64,000 nt of DNA from Nostoc sp. ATCC 53789. GTDB lineage: Bacteria; Cyanobacteriota; Cyanobacteriia; Cyanobacteriales; Nostocaceae. The translations under genes and the position numbers were made by a program. The notes under the pieces were generated by a model that was not told the DNA's origin, ran no database searches, and saw only the letters and a program-made list of their open reading frames with translations. Shown piece after piece: positions 27,801 through 36,234 of the stretch (position 1 is the first letter of the stretch; every line of letters begins with the position of its first letter). Location: contig NZ_CP046705.1 in assembly GCF_009873495.1 (NCBI RefSeq), positions 124,001 to 188,000 of the forward strand. Reading direction: 5' to 3'.

Positions 27801-28759
27801 CACTTAATAGATGTAGTAGGCGAATTCTTGCTGCTGATGGCTTTTGCCATCTCTAAAAGTCCAAAGACATTAGCTTCCACCGGGTTGTCCAGTATTTTGA
27901 ACCCGTTCTTCTCTAAAAGCTTTTTAAATCCGGGTAACAGGCAACCTCCACCAATCGCCCAGATTTCATCCCCTTGGTGTTTGGCATCAAGTGTCAGATT
28001 CACCACTTTCTTCAAGTATTTTTCATACCAATCTTTTAAGCAAGCGCTGTAAACATCTTTGATATCAATGTCCCGGCTGTAACGAGTATGCCCCATTTCC
28101 AGACAAAATCGGATCTTGGAGGCATCCCCGATTTTTCCGCCATTTAAATGCTTCATCTTTTGGGAAATATCATTGATGAGAACTTCTACACCAGTGGGGT
28201 AGGCAGTGTGAACTTCTCGTTTCCCTTGGTTGTAACGAGAATACAGAGTTGTGCCATTGCCAAAATCTAAAATGGTTAATTTTTTTGGTAGTTGATGCCC
28301 AAACAATGCACCCATCCCTTCTAGTACGACTTTCAGGACTTCGATCTTCACCTCTGATTGTTTGCCAGCTAGTATTGGCTGATATTCCCCGTTTAGTACT
28401 TTTTGCAATTCTTCAGCCAGAGCGACATCATGTAAGCTAACGACTAATTTTAAATGCCAAGCCTTACGGTGTGGTAGATGTGCCAATGCACCGAATAAAG
28501 TCAATAATGCATTATTGACTTTGTTTTCATTGTTATCAGTGTTTCGGTCAAAATAATTTCCTGTACGAAAAGCTGATTCTCCAACTGTGTAAGCACTACC
28601 GTTAAAAACGACCCTCCCTGGTACGTCTTCCATCTCGGCATTGGTTATATAGCTGGGCACACGAACAACTTCAAAGCCATCGACTAAAAGTTTTAGGCTT
28701 CCATAGCCGTTATCAAAGCCAGCAGGAAAAATCTTTTGCAAGGTGTGAATGTTAGACAT
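27800..28759 (-). CDS. ParM/StbA-like actin ATPase (intact)
   Basis: 319 residues from ATG 28759, chosen because ParM-type proteins begin a few residues before the phosphate-1 loop; here FPAGFDNGYGSLKLLVDGF comes at about 11-29. A longer frame to 28864 adds an unlikely hydrophobic leader. Other actin motifs are LTILDFGNGTTLYSRY (phosphate-2) and IWAIGGGCLLPGFKKLLEKN (adenosine). It would polymerise with ATP to segregate plasmid copies. It overlaps its small adaptor-like partner and follows a repeat array. It is only distantly similar to the broken actin gene at 15-17 kb, so this is an independent system. Confidence 0.85.
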   Translation of the reverse strand: MSNIHTLQKIFPAGFDNGYGSLKLLVDGFEVVRVPSYITNAEMEDVPGRVVFNGSAYTVGESAFRTGNYFDRNTDNNENKVNNALLTLFGALAHLPHRKAWHLKLVVSLHDVALAEELQKVLNGEYQPILAGKQSEVKIEVLKVVLEGMGALFGHQLPKKLTILDFGNGTTLYSRYNQGKREVHTAYPTGVEVLINDISQKMKHLNGGKIGDASKIRFCLEMGHTRYSRDIDIKDVYSACLKDWYEKYLKKVVNLTLDAKHQGDEIWAIGGGCLLPGFKKLLEKNGFKILDNPVEANVFGLLEMAKAISSKNSPTTSIK

Positions 28760-28883
28760 AGAGAGAGGTAATAGATTTTTATTTGTGAAAGTTATCTGTT
28801 GAGGTGAAGTGGGGAGCAGAGAAGAGATGAATAAAATAACTACTCTTTTTTTCTTCAGCGTCAAAAAATTATCATAACCTCTT

Positions 28884-29020
28884 GGGGGCTAAGTGGGGTA
28901 AAACCTCACTCAATCGAATGTACCCCACATAGCCCCCACATAGCCACCATGTGGGAGTCAAATTTTGCTCAAGCCTCTAAACTGCTTTGGGGTACATATA
29001 GCCCCCACATAGCCCCCATG
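28884..29020. repeat. ACATAGCCCCC repeat array (candidate centromere)
   Basis: The unit (A)CATAGCCCCCA, or close variants, occurs twice at about 28926-28948 and twice at 28996-29019, with an inverted relative GGGGGCTAAGTGGGG at 28884-28898 and a CACCATGTGGG hairpin at 28945-28955. The G/C-rich units stand out from the surrounding A/T-rich sequence. The location, 125-260 bp upstream of the intact ParM-like gene, fits a parC centromere that also represses the operon. Confidence 0.72.
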
Positions 29021-29187
29021 AATTTTTTTGAAATCTTTTCTATCAACGCAGCAAAAATTAATTTAGATCATCGTTGACCATTTAATGAAATTCAAAATTA
29101 AAAATTATGTTAGGAAGAATAAGAATAATTTTGAATTAATTCTGGGTACAAGCCCCTACTGATTTAAGAAATCAGTGGTCTGCAAAA

Positions 29188-29310
29188 AGCGACGCTAGAA
29201 GACTCGCTTTCCGCGTTAGCGAGTCCACGATAGCGAGTCTTCTAGCGTCTTGTCTTGTCTTTAATTTTGAATTCCCCGTTCGCGCAGCGTCTCGTAGAGA
29301 AGGGGTTGAC
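29188..29310. repeat. Long hairpin plus interspersed repeat module
   Basis: GACGCTAGAAGACTCGCT pairs with AGCGAGTCTTCTAGCGTC across a short spacer, a perfect 18-bp inverted repeat (about 29191-29255). It is followed by AATTCCCCGTTCGCGCAGCG and AGAAGGGGTTGAC, the reverse complement of the module at 6313-6355. No gene lies between 29021 and 29402. Confidence 0.75.
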
Positions 29311-29870
29311 AGCTTGATTTATACTTTAGTGTCAATAAGATTGTTGAGAAGTAATTCAGTCTTGCTCTCTGACTTCTTGATTACTATGTAACGAGTGCGT
29401 TATTACTTGCTTACAGGTTCAGCTTTCTCTACTGAATTATCATTCACACCCAAAGTCAATTCCAAAGGAGTTTTTTGAGGGTAAGCTTTTACTACTTGCC
29501 GATAAACATCATAGTTAGTAGGTAGCGTGTTCTGAGTATTACCCACTCCATAGGTCAGTTTGTACTTTACATCTTTAATCAATTCAGGTTTACCTGCCTC
29601 TTCTTGAGGTCTTTTACGTTGTTCAACTTCATCAACACTTGGTCGCGGCGGTAAAGTAGGCCACCATAGCCCTTGGTCATCTGGGCCAACAACTGCTCCT
29701 GGCGGTTTCAATCCATTTCGATTCAACATTGAAGTATTAGCAAAAGTTTCAATATATTCGCGGGAGTCCCTACCTTCAGGGAACGGAGAAGCAGTGAAGC
29801 GCCCTTTGCAGTGAGCAAGGTGGGGAGGGATAGCGACGGGTGACGGAGGCACGGAGTCGCCCACTCTCTT

Positions 29871-30971
29871 CTATCTCGACACGCAGAGTCTAGTACTGCG
29901 CTGCAATAGTTCGACTTTTGAGGCTTTGAATTGTCCATATCGTCTCCAATTAATGTCATAAACGCTGACAACTTTTGTAGCTTCGCTGTACCCACCAATC
30001 CAGCCCAGAACAGTCTTTCCCGACTTCTTTGCTCTAACCAAATCACCAGACCTGAACCCAAAGGGTGTAATGGTGCCACCCTTGCGCTTACGGTTTCCGG
30101 TCACGCCACTGACCGGATTCTCAAAGTGCAATTGACGACGGTAAAGATTGGGACGGCTGATGACCCGAAACACCGATTTTGTGACGGTGACTTGACCTTG
30201 CCAGTGATGACCGCGCCCATTGCTAGATTGAAACGACTGGTATGACATAAAGTGACTAGCCGCCAGTGCGATGCCGTCATTGGCATGAGTTTCAGGAATC
30301 TGCTTTGACTTGTCACCCTTGTCTTTAGCCAGCCCTAATTGCCGCCTGAGCGTCGAAGTTTGCCACCCTTCCTGAGAAACAGTCGGGCAGAGTTCTTCTA
30401 GCCACTGAAACATGAATTTCTGTCCGACCATCACCGGAGAAAAGCCGCGTCCTTTACCCTTTTCAGTTCTGGCTTTGACGACCTCATAGCGGATGTCAGA
30501 GACGGGGAAGTGTTTGATTAGCTCTTTCGTAACCCGCAATTCCATCTGCCTGTTGGCTCGAATCGAAGGCGGCAATTTACCCTGCCTTCGATTCGAGAAG
30601 CGCTTTTGGCGATGCGCTCTGAGATGGAATGCCACTTTGCGGTTGATACGTCTGGCACGTCTGGCACGACGCAGAATTCGGCGACCATTCATCTTCTTTG
30701 TAATTGCCTGTAAGGGCAGGATGAGATGCGCGGTGAACAGCGTAAACCTGGATGACTGAACTCCAATACCCGTGAACATCTTGCCGGGGTCGATGCCGAG
30801 TGCGATGTCTTGAACCTCGTAGCCTGATGGCTCGCAGATTAGCTGAACGCAAAACAGATTCAGGTCGTTGTGAACGACTTTTGCCTTGCCCGCTTTGAGC
30901 CAGCGACGAGCGCGGCTGGGTTTGGTGGGCATAGCAGGAGAACCGTCTGGATTGAGAACTGAAACGCGCAT
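29871..30971 (-). CDS. isrB: IsrB: RNA-guided RuvC-only nickase, IscB relative
   Basis: 366 residues. N-terminal PLMP-like segment (LNPDGSPAMPTKPSRARRWL), RuvC-I with IDPG (ALGIDPGKMFTGIGV, about 56-70), an Arg-rich bridge helix (RRILRRARRARRINRK), RuvC-II (IRYEVVKAR, Glu near 163) and RuvC-III (HANDGIALAAS, about 229-239). Only about 65 residues separate RuvC-II and RuvC-III and no HNH domain is present, which separates IsrB from IscB; about 350 residues is the usual size. IsrB proteins are known to nick DNA guided by an omega RNA encoded upstream of the gene. The C-terminal SSNGRGHHWQGQVTV and RSGDLVRAKKSGKTVLGWIG regions fit the RNA- and TAM-binding parts. All RuvC acidic residues are kept. 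Confidence 0.82.
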   Translation of the reverse strand: MRVSVLNPDGSPAMPTKPSRARRWLKAGKAKVVHNDLNLFCVQLICEPSGYEVQDIALGIDPGKMFTGIGVQSSRFTLFTAHLILPLQAITKKMNGRRILRRARRARRINRKVAFHLRAHRQKRFSNRRQGKLPPSIRANRQMELRVTKELIKHFPVSDIRYEVVKARTEKGKGRGFSPVMVGQKFMFQWLEELCPTVSQEGWQTSTLRRQLGLAKDKGDKSKQIPETHANDGIALAASHFMSYQSFQSSNGRGHHWQGQVTVTKSVFRVISRPNLYRRQLHFENPVSGVTGNRKRKGGTITPFGFRSGDLVRAKKSGKTVLGWIGGYSEATKVVSVYDINWRRYGQFKASKVELLQRSTRLCVSR

Positions 30972-30974
30972 TTT

Positions 30975-31200
30975 GGAGATAATCCTTATCGCTAAGTGAG
31001 AAAGTCCCTTCGCCCACCATCAAGATAGATGTCCTTTCTAAAAGCACCGATAACCAGTCGGTTTAGAGGCAATCCGAGTTAGGGAAACGCTCGGAAGTCT
31101 GTGCTATCTCGTTGGCTCGTTGGGCTAGTGCAACGCTTTGTTAGAACCTGGCTGTTCCAAGCCCTATCCTCAAAACCCGTGGCGCGGAGCGCTAGGGTTT
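30975..31200 (-). ncRNA. Putative omega RNA of the IsrB element
   Basis: Read on the minus strand just upstream of isrB, this 225-base stretch has consecutive stems: AAACCC...GGGTTT near the 5' end, a GGAACAGCCAGGTTC hairpin, CCGAG...CTCGG, ACCGA...TCGGT, and GCGAAGGGACTTTCTC just before the gene. It has no convincing coding content. Omega RNAs of IscB/IsrB lie in this position, with the guide at the 5' end taken from sequence flanking the element. RNA ends are estimated. Confidence 0.6.
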
Positions 31201-31424
31201 AGGGTAGGGTAGTTGACTGCGTGGCTGTGGTTGACTAGTTAGGTTATTCGCATACAAAACAAGCCAGGTGTAACTGGTGAGTGCTGTAGCTTCATACTGT
31301 TCAACAGTAGTAGTGCTGCAACTAGTTAGTGTCAGTGCCGTTAGTGCAGTTATTATTGAGGGTAAAAATTTCATTTGCATTATCAATCGTAAATATCTTT
31401 CACCAATCACTCTTGAAGAGGGAG

Positions 31425-31970
31425 TGTGCCATCATTCCTGCCAAGGTAAAGGTATCGCTGTTGTTGAAAGTACTTCCCTTGCTTGCAGCCTAATCGCTGT
31501 TTGCTCACAGTTGGGGCATTTTACTTTTGTGAAAATTACTTAAGGTCGTCCTTTGTACTCGCCCATTACGGGATCTCTGGTGTACTCGCTGATTATCCCC
31601 TGCTTGCAGTGATAGCACTCGAATATTACACGCCCTACCTCCGAGTTGCAATCCAGGAATTGCAGTGCTGACAGGGTTCTGGCGGTAATTCTGGTTCTTC
31701 GGGGCGGTCTTGAAAGGGTATATGAGGTTTGGTTGCTGGTGGTGAATCTATTTTTTTCTTGTTGCGCTTGCCAGTCACCTGCGGCTCAACTTTTGGCGGC
31801 TTCATGGGTTTTTCCTCGACAGGGGGATAGTCAGGCTGTTACTGAGTTTTGAGTTATTCATCAACTAAAGTCAAATCAGATTTAACAGATGAGGTAATGG
31901 GTTTGGGCTGTTGCTGTTTTGATGGTTTAGATGGACGTTGGGTTGATTTCAATTTAATTTTGTTTATTTC
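31425..31970 (-). pseudogene. Degenerate Zn-ribbon gene(s)
   Basis: Minus-strand reading in changing frames gives Pro/Lys-rich text (STQRPSKPSKQQQPKPITSS, then MKPPKVEPQVTGKRNKKKID at 31805), a first CxxC (PEPCQHCNSWIATR), and, one base out of frame, a second (GRVIFECYHCKQGIISEYTR) ending at 31540. A further CPNCEQ and a YFQQQRYLYLGRNDG end follow in other frames. The paired CxxC motifs suggest a zinc-ribbon protein with several frameshifts. Sequencing errors would give the same picture. Upstream the region leads into the parA palindromes. Confidence 0.4.
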
Positions 31971-31987
31971 TCAATCCTTAAAAAATG

Positions 31988-32009
31988 TGTCGTATTTTAA
32001 AATACGACA
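31988..32009. promoter_or_regulatory. Perfect 22-bp palindrome upstream of parA
   Basis: TGTCGTATTTTAAAATACGACA is a perfect palindrome about 85 bp before parA. With the related site at 32060-32081 it is a natural ParA/ParB operator or parS candidate. Confidence 0.7.
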
Positions 32010-32059
32010 GAAATAGGTGACAAATACAAATGCATGATATACATTTTTCAAAAGCTTAA

Positions 32060-32081
32060 TGTCGAATTTCAAAATCCGACA
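32060..32081. promoter_or_regulatory. Second, imperfect copy of the parA palindrome
   Basis: TGTCGAATTTCAAAATCCGACA shares the TGTCG/CGACA arms with the site at 31988; the centres are 72 bp apart. It lies 11 bp before the parA start codon, so a protein bound here would block parA expression. Confidence 0.65.
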
Positions 32082-32092
32082 AAAAAACTGAT

Positions 32093-32884
32093 ATGAAGCA
32101 GATAGTTCTCTCACTGATAGCTAACGCAGGCGGTGTAGGTAAAACTACACTCAGTGTACACCTTGCATACGAGATAGTTCGGCGTGGCTTTTCTGTAGCA
32201 ATACTTGACTTAGATCCACAACGCTCTTTAGATGTGTTTTGTGGGATACCACCTGCTGAAGTATCTAATACTCTAGTCAAGGCATTATCCAAAGATTTTA
32301 AGGGGGATTGGAAATTAATTTCGGTTTGGGAAGAATCAAAAATTCAAGTCTGCCAAGGACATCCATTAATGGCTGAAATGGCCAACGAATTAGTAATTAG
32401 GAAACGAGGAGAGTACACACTTAGTGATCGCTTAAAAAACTATCCATTACCTCATAACTTAGTAATCTTGGATTGTCCGGCCACATTGGGAATGCTGAAT
32501 GTTAATGCTTTAGCCGCTTCAACTCACATATTAGTTCCAGTGCAATTAGAAATGAAAGCGATTTCTGGTTCAGCAGAATTGGTAGAATGGTGCATTTCAA
32601 CCAGCGATGAGTTACAGTTATCACCTCGTCCACCAATTTTAGGGTTTGTGCCAAGTATGTATGATGATACCGTAGCGATGCACAGACAATATCTAGAGCA
32701 ATTACCAGAAATCACTGAACATTTACAATTAAAACTTTACCCCAAAGTTCGTAGTTCCAATGAATTCAAAAATGCTAGCGCTCACGGGCTACCTTTACAA
32801 AAATACCGTCCTAAACATCCTGCTTGTAAAGATTTTAAGCAAATTACAGATGATTTAGTCGCATTAATTAAGGAGAAAAAATAA
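32093..32884 (+). CDS. parA: ParA-type partition ATPase
   Basis: 263 residues. The deviant Walker A NAGGVGKTT is at 10-18, a second motif ILDLDPQRSLDVF at about 38-50, and Walker B-like LVILDCPATLGMLN at about 123-136. No N-terminal helix-turn-helix extension is present, so regulation would fall to ParB or another repressor. ParA binds DNA non-specifically when ATP-bound and moves ParB-parS complexes. parB follows two bases after the stop. Two palindromes precede the gene. Confidence 0.92.
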   Translation: MKQIVLSLIANAGGVGKTTLSVHLAYEIVRRGFSVAILDLDPQRSLDVFCGIPPAEVSNTLVKALSKDFKGDWKLISVWEESKIQVCQGHPLMAEMANELVIRKRGEYTLSDRLKNYPLPHNLVILDCPATLGMLNVNALAASTHILVPVQLEMKAISGSAELVEWCISTSDELQLSPRPPILGFVPSMYDDTVAMHRQYLEQLPEITEHLQLKLYPKVRSSNEFKNASAHGLPLQKYRPKHPACKDFKQITDDLVALIKEKK

Positions 32885-32886
32885 TC

Positions 32887-34005
32887 GTGGCTTTGCCTAA
32901 AATTGCTAGTAGATTTAGTAGTGCAGTTCAAAAAACTGAACAAGAACAAAAAATTGCTGAACTTCAAATAGAAATAGAAAGGCTCAGAACCGCACAATCT
33001 CCTGAATTAGAGAATGAACTGCAAAAACTCCGAGAACAACTTCAAAATCAATCAGGAGAAGTACAAGTTGATTTAAATCTCATTGACCCGAATCCTAATC
33101 AGCCTCGGCAGACAATTACACCAGAATTAATACAAGCAAAAGCACGATTACTCAAAAAACACGGGCAGATTTCAGCAGTCATCTTAGTCAGACAGAGTAA
33201 TGGTCGTTACATACTGTTAGATGGGCAGCTACGTACTGAAGGAGCTAAATTACTAGGCTGGTCAACTATTCGTGCAGTAATAGTGGCAATGCCTAATGAC
33301 TTAGATCAATCTGCATTATTAACTTTTCTTGGCTTTGAAGACTTGAATCCTTTAGATAAAGCAGAGGCAGTATTTAAAGAAGTAATGAAGTCCGCTAATT
33401 TGTCAATGGATGAAGTTTCCACAATGTTGGGAACGGTAATTAAAAGAATAGAGAGAAATGGAAATAGTAAAGAGCTAGCAAAATTGATGGCTGTTAGCGT
33501 CGATGAACAGCAACAGGGCTTAGAACTATTGGAAATTACAGGCAAAGAACAGAGTCTACTACTAGTGCTGCTAGAGTTAGGGTTAAATCCTAGTTCTGTG
33601 AAAGCTAATCTAATGCCGATGCTTTATCTGCCTGAAGATTTAAAACAGGTCATCAGGCAGCATGGACTCAAAGGCGCTCATGCTTTAGCATTGGCAACTT
33701 TATCTGCCAAGGCATTAGACATCTCCGAAAATCAAGCAGCATCAGAACGGATTGCAGCAACAGATGAAGTCTTAAAGAAAAATCTGACAGTAACAGAAAC
33801 TCGTGAACTGGTTAGAAAAATTAAGATCAAGTATTTAAAGTCAAATGAACAAGAGTTAAAAGAGGTAAAAATAATATTTCAAAAAGTTAATGGAATTTCT
33901 GGAGATTTGCTTAAAAAAGCTAGTAGTAAACAACTTCACGAAATGCGCTCTCTTTTTCAGGAGAAATTACAAGAAATTGACAAAGTTATTGCTACAAGTA
34001 AATAA
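32887..34005 (+). CDS. parB: ParB-like centromere-binding protein
   Basis: 372 residues from GTG 32887, two bases after parA. A coiled-coil N-terminus (about 15-60) precedes the ParB/Spo0J N-terminal domain: LIDPNPNQPRQ, KHGQISAVILVRQ and GRYILLDGQLRTEGAKLLGW (about 66-125). A helical DNA-binding region with LSMDEVSTMLGTVIKRIERN follows. The usual GERR arginine motif for CTP use is replaced by GQLRTEG, so CTP switching is uncertain. It would bind the palindromes upstream of parA or another parS and load ParA. Confidence 0.87.
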   Translation: MALPKIASRFSSAVQKTEQEQKIAELQIEIERLRTAQSPELENELQKLREQLQNQSGEVQVDLNLIDPNPNQPRQTITPELIQAKARLLKKHGQISAVILVRQSNGRYILLDGQLRTEGAKLLGWSTIRAVIVAMPNDLDQSALLTFLGFEDLNPLDKAEAVFKEVMKSANLSMDEVSTMLGTVIKRIERNGNSKELAKLMAVSVDEQQQGLELLEITGKEQSLLLVLLELGLNPSSVKANLMPMLYLPEDLKQVIRQHGLKGAHALALATLSAKALDISENQAASERIAATDEVLKKNLTVTETRELVRKIKIKYLKSNEQELKEVKIIFQKVNGISGDLLKKASSKQLHEMRSLFQEKLQEIDKVIATSK

Positions 34006-34109
34006 ATTCCATATTCTTGCTTTTACTTTTACAAATTGTTTCATAGAAGTAAGTTAATCGGAGAAATTAGGGTGAGTTTTCGATGACACTAATACTGGGT
34101 GTGTAGTTT

Positions 34110-34123
34110 AGTATTTATGTACT
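34110..34123. promoter_or_regulatory. Possible LexA box upstream of the RecD2-like gene
   Basis: AGTATTTATGTACT lies 64 bp before the ATG. As I recall the Anabaena LexA consensus RGTACNNNDGTWCB, the site has one mismatch (T for C at position 5). A TAGTA...TACTA relative also occurs at 51081 inside an IS end, so chance is possible. Confidence 0.3.
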
Positions 34124-34186
34124 ATATTTCATTGAATTCCAGTATTATATACAATAATGTGCTGTGCGGCATCTGAATCATAAGCA

Positions 34187-36145
34187 ATGTCCACTCCTCC
34201 TAATCTTTCCCCTCAACAAGTAAGCGCCTTTCCTCAACACGAAACAATCACCGGAGTCGTAGAACGCCTAACTTTTTACTCTGCTGAATCGGGTTACACT
34301 GTGGCAAGGCTAACCCGTCCCCGTAGCAACGAACTGACAACAATTGTTGGCAGCTTTGCTAATATCCAGCCAGGGCAGACTCTACAGCTAATTGGTTTCT
34401 GGCGTGACCATCCCCAATTTGGGCCACAGTTCCAAGTCATTAATTACCAAGAAACCAAACCAGCCACTCTCACTGGAATTGAGAAATACCTTGGCAGTGG
34501 GCTGATTAAAGGTGTAGGCCCAGTAACAGCCAAGCGTATCGTCGCTCACTTCGGTTTAGAAACGCTCGACATTATCGAAAACCAGATTGAACGACTGATT
34601 GAAGTCCAGGGTATTGCCAAAAAGCGAATCACTCTCATTAAAAACGCCTGGTCAACTCAAAAAGCCATCAAAGAAGTAATGGTATTTCTCCAGGGGCATG
34701 GCGTTTCTACCACTTATGCTGTGAAGATTTACAAGCAATATAAAGATGAGGCGATTGCCACTGTTACCAAGAACCCTTATCAGTTAGCAGCCGACATTTA
34801 CGGGATTGGTTTCCTAACTGCTGACAAGATTGCGAGAAATATCGGAATTGCACCGGACTCAGAATTTCGTGATCGTGCGGGGATTGTCCACTGTCTAAGT
34901 GAAGCTGCCGAAGATGGTCATTGTTACCTGCCACAAAGCGAACTGATTGATTCGGTAATCAAACTGCTGACTACCGAATCTCATCAGTCCACAGAAGAAG
35001 CGGTTGCGATCATTATTAAAGATATGGCTCTCGCAGAGGAACTGATTAGAGAGTGGGATGAAGAAAAAAGGCTACTTTGCTATAAGCCGACTTACTTTCA
35101 TACGGAACAGAATTTAGCTCAATTGATACGCCAACGCTTGGAAAATCCTGTTGGCACTGACATTGAGCGTGTGCGTGATTGGATTGACCGCTTTACAGCC
35201 AGCCGTAAAATTCAGCTTTCACAACAGCAACGTCAAGCTGTAGAAACAGCAGCCTACTCCAAAATCATGATTTTGACTGGTGGCCCTGGCGTTGGAAAGA
35301 CCTTCACAACTCACACCATTGTCACTGTGGGCCCAGGTCAAATACTTGCTGATTTGATTAATTCTGGTTGCGTGCCAGTAGTGCGGTTAACTCAGGTATT
35401 CCGCCAAGCTCAAACAAGTGCAATTATCACTGCTGCTCACCAAATCAACCGGGGCCAGTACCCAACAATCGAGCCAATCTCCGACAATCCTGTGTCTGAT
35501 TGTATTTGGCATGGTGGAGGTCATCAGCCTGAACATGGAGTGCAAGCAATCTGCGAGTTGATTACAGACTTGCTCCCTCGACTAGGTTTTAATCCTGCCA
35601 CTGATGTCCAAGTGCTTTGCCCGATGACACGGGGAGTTGTGGGTACTCGCAATCTTAATACCGTGTTGCAGCAGTTGATTAACCCACCCAGCCCCAGCAA
35701 GGTGGAGATTAACAGAGGTGGGAATTTGTTACGCGAGGGCGATCGCATTATCCAGCTAACCAACGACTACAACCGCGAAGTTTTCAACGGCGACTTGGGA
35801 ATAATCCTCACCATTGATACTGTCGAGCAGGAAGTTACAGTGCAATATGGTGAGCGGACTGTGGTTTACGATTACGCTGACCTGAATGAAATTGCCCTTG
35901 CCTGGAGCATTTCGATTCATAAAAGCCAAGGCTCAGAATATCCGGTGATAGTTCTGCTAATCTATATGCAGCACTATATGATGTTGACCCGGAACCTGTT
36001 TTACACTGGTATAACTCGTGCCAAGAAATTAGCGATCGTAGTTGGCGCAAAAAAAGCGATATCTCTAGCGGTGCGCTCTACTGATGACCAACGGCGGTAC
36101 ACACGGTTACAGCAGAGGTTACTTCACCCAGGACTGCATTGGTGA
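34187..36145 (+). CDS. RecD2-like helicase with internal deletion of Walker B
   Basis: 652 residues. RecD2 layout: N-terminal OB-like domain (GVVERLTFYSAESGYTVARL), helix-hairpin-helix repeats (GVGPVTAKRIV, GIGFLTADKIA), and the helicase core with Walker A GGPGVGKT at 365-372. Directly after FTTHTIVT the sequence jumps at about residue 380/381 to VGPGQILADLINSG, which in RecD2 lies after motif III. The segment with Walker B (DEAS) and motif III is missing without breaking the frame. Later motifs (RLTQVFRQA, IHKSQGSEYP, FYTGITRAKK) are intact. RecD2 is a 5'-3' DNA helicase of about 740 residues; this one should bind but not hydrolyse ATP normally. Confidence 0.85.
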   Translation: MSTPPNLSPQQVSAFPQHETITGVVERLTFYSAESGYTVARLTRPRSNELTTIVGSFANIQPGQTLQLIGFWRDHPQFGPQFQVINYQETKPATLTGIEKYLGSGLIKGVGPVTAKRIVAHFGLETLDIIENQIERLIEVQGIAKKRITLIKNAWSTQKAIKEVMVFLQGHGVSTTYAVKIYKQYKDEAIATVTKNPYQLAADIYGIGFLTADKIARNIGIAPDSEFRDRAGIVHCLSEAAEDGHCYLPQSELIDSVIKLLTTESHQSTEEAVAIIIKDMALAEELIREWDEEKRLLCYKPTYFHTEQNLAQLIRQRLENPVGTDIERVRDWIDRFTASRKIQLSQQQRQAVETAAYSKIMILTGGPGVGKTFTTHTIVTVGPGQILADLINSGCVPVVRLTQVFRQAQTSAIITAAHQINRGQYPTIEPISDNPVSDCIWHGGGHQPEHGVQAICELITDLLPRLGFNPATDVQVLCPMTRGVVGTRNLNTVLQQLINPPSPSKVEINRGGNLLREGDRIIQLTNDYNREVFNGDLGIILTIDTVEQEVTVQYGERTVVYDYADLNEIALAWSISIHKSQGSEYPVIVLLIYMQHYMMLTRNLFYTGITRAKKLAIVVGAKKAISLAVRSTDDQRRYTRLQQRLLHPGLHW

Positions 36146-36234
36146 TGAATTTTGATTATTAAAAATAGAAAAGTTTATCGAATTATTTGATTTATACTTT
36201 TAAATCGCCCGGTAAAAAAAGCCCAAAAGTTTGT

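Larger units (their letters stand above)
29765..31200 (-). mobile_element. IsrB-carrying IS200/IS605-type element
   Basis: About 1.4 kb: a structured 5' region (putative omega RNA), the isrB gene, and a 3' end with an imperfect hairpin near 29765-29800 (GGGACTCCCGCG and GTTCCCTGAAGGTAGGG), as in IS605-family right ends. No tnpA transposase is present, so it would need one supplied in trans. It lies inside a lipoprotein gene. Both boundaries are estimated from where the host gene reading resumes and could be off by tens of bases. Confidence 0.6.
29403..31374 (-). pseudogene. Lipoprotein gene split by the IsrB element
   Basis: The 5' part begins at ATG 31374 (or 31380): MKFLPSIITALTALTLTSC, a lipoprotein signal with lipobox LTSC, then STTTVEQYEAT up to about 31200. 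The 3' part resumes near 29760 with REYIETFANTSMLNRNGLKP and ends at 29403 (SVEKAEPVSK). Both parts are on the minus strand, in order, and the 3' part has no start of its own in native sequence. The gene was probably a small plasmid outer-membrane lipoprotein; a VirB7-type role in the conjugation channel is possible but unproven. The exact junction is uncertain because this element class makes no target duplication. Confidence 0.6.

Noticed and set aside
30577-31047. 156-codon ORF overlapping isrB
   Set aside because: Out-of-frame reading of isrB and the omega RNA; Ser/Arg/Gln-rich shadow text.
31277-31852. Three plus-strand ORFs between IsrB and parA
   Set aside because: They are antisense to the lipoprotein start and the degenerate Zn-ribbon gene and have no ribosome sites.
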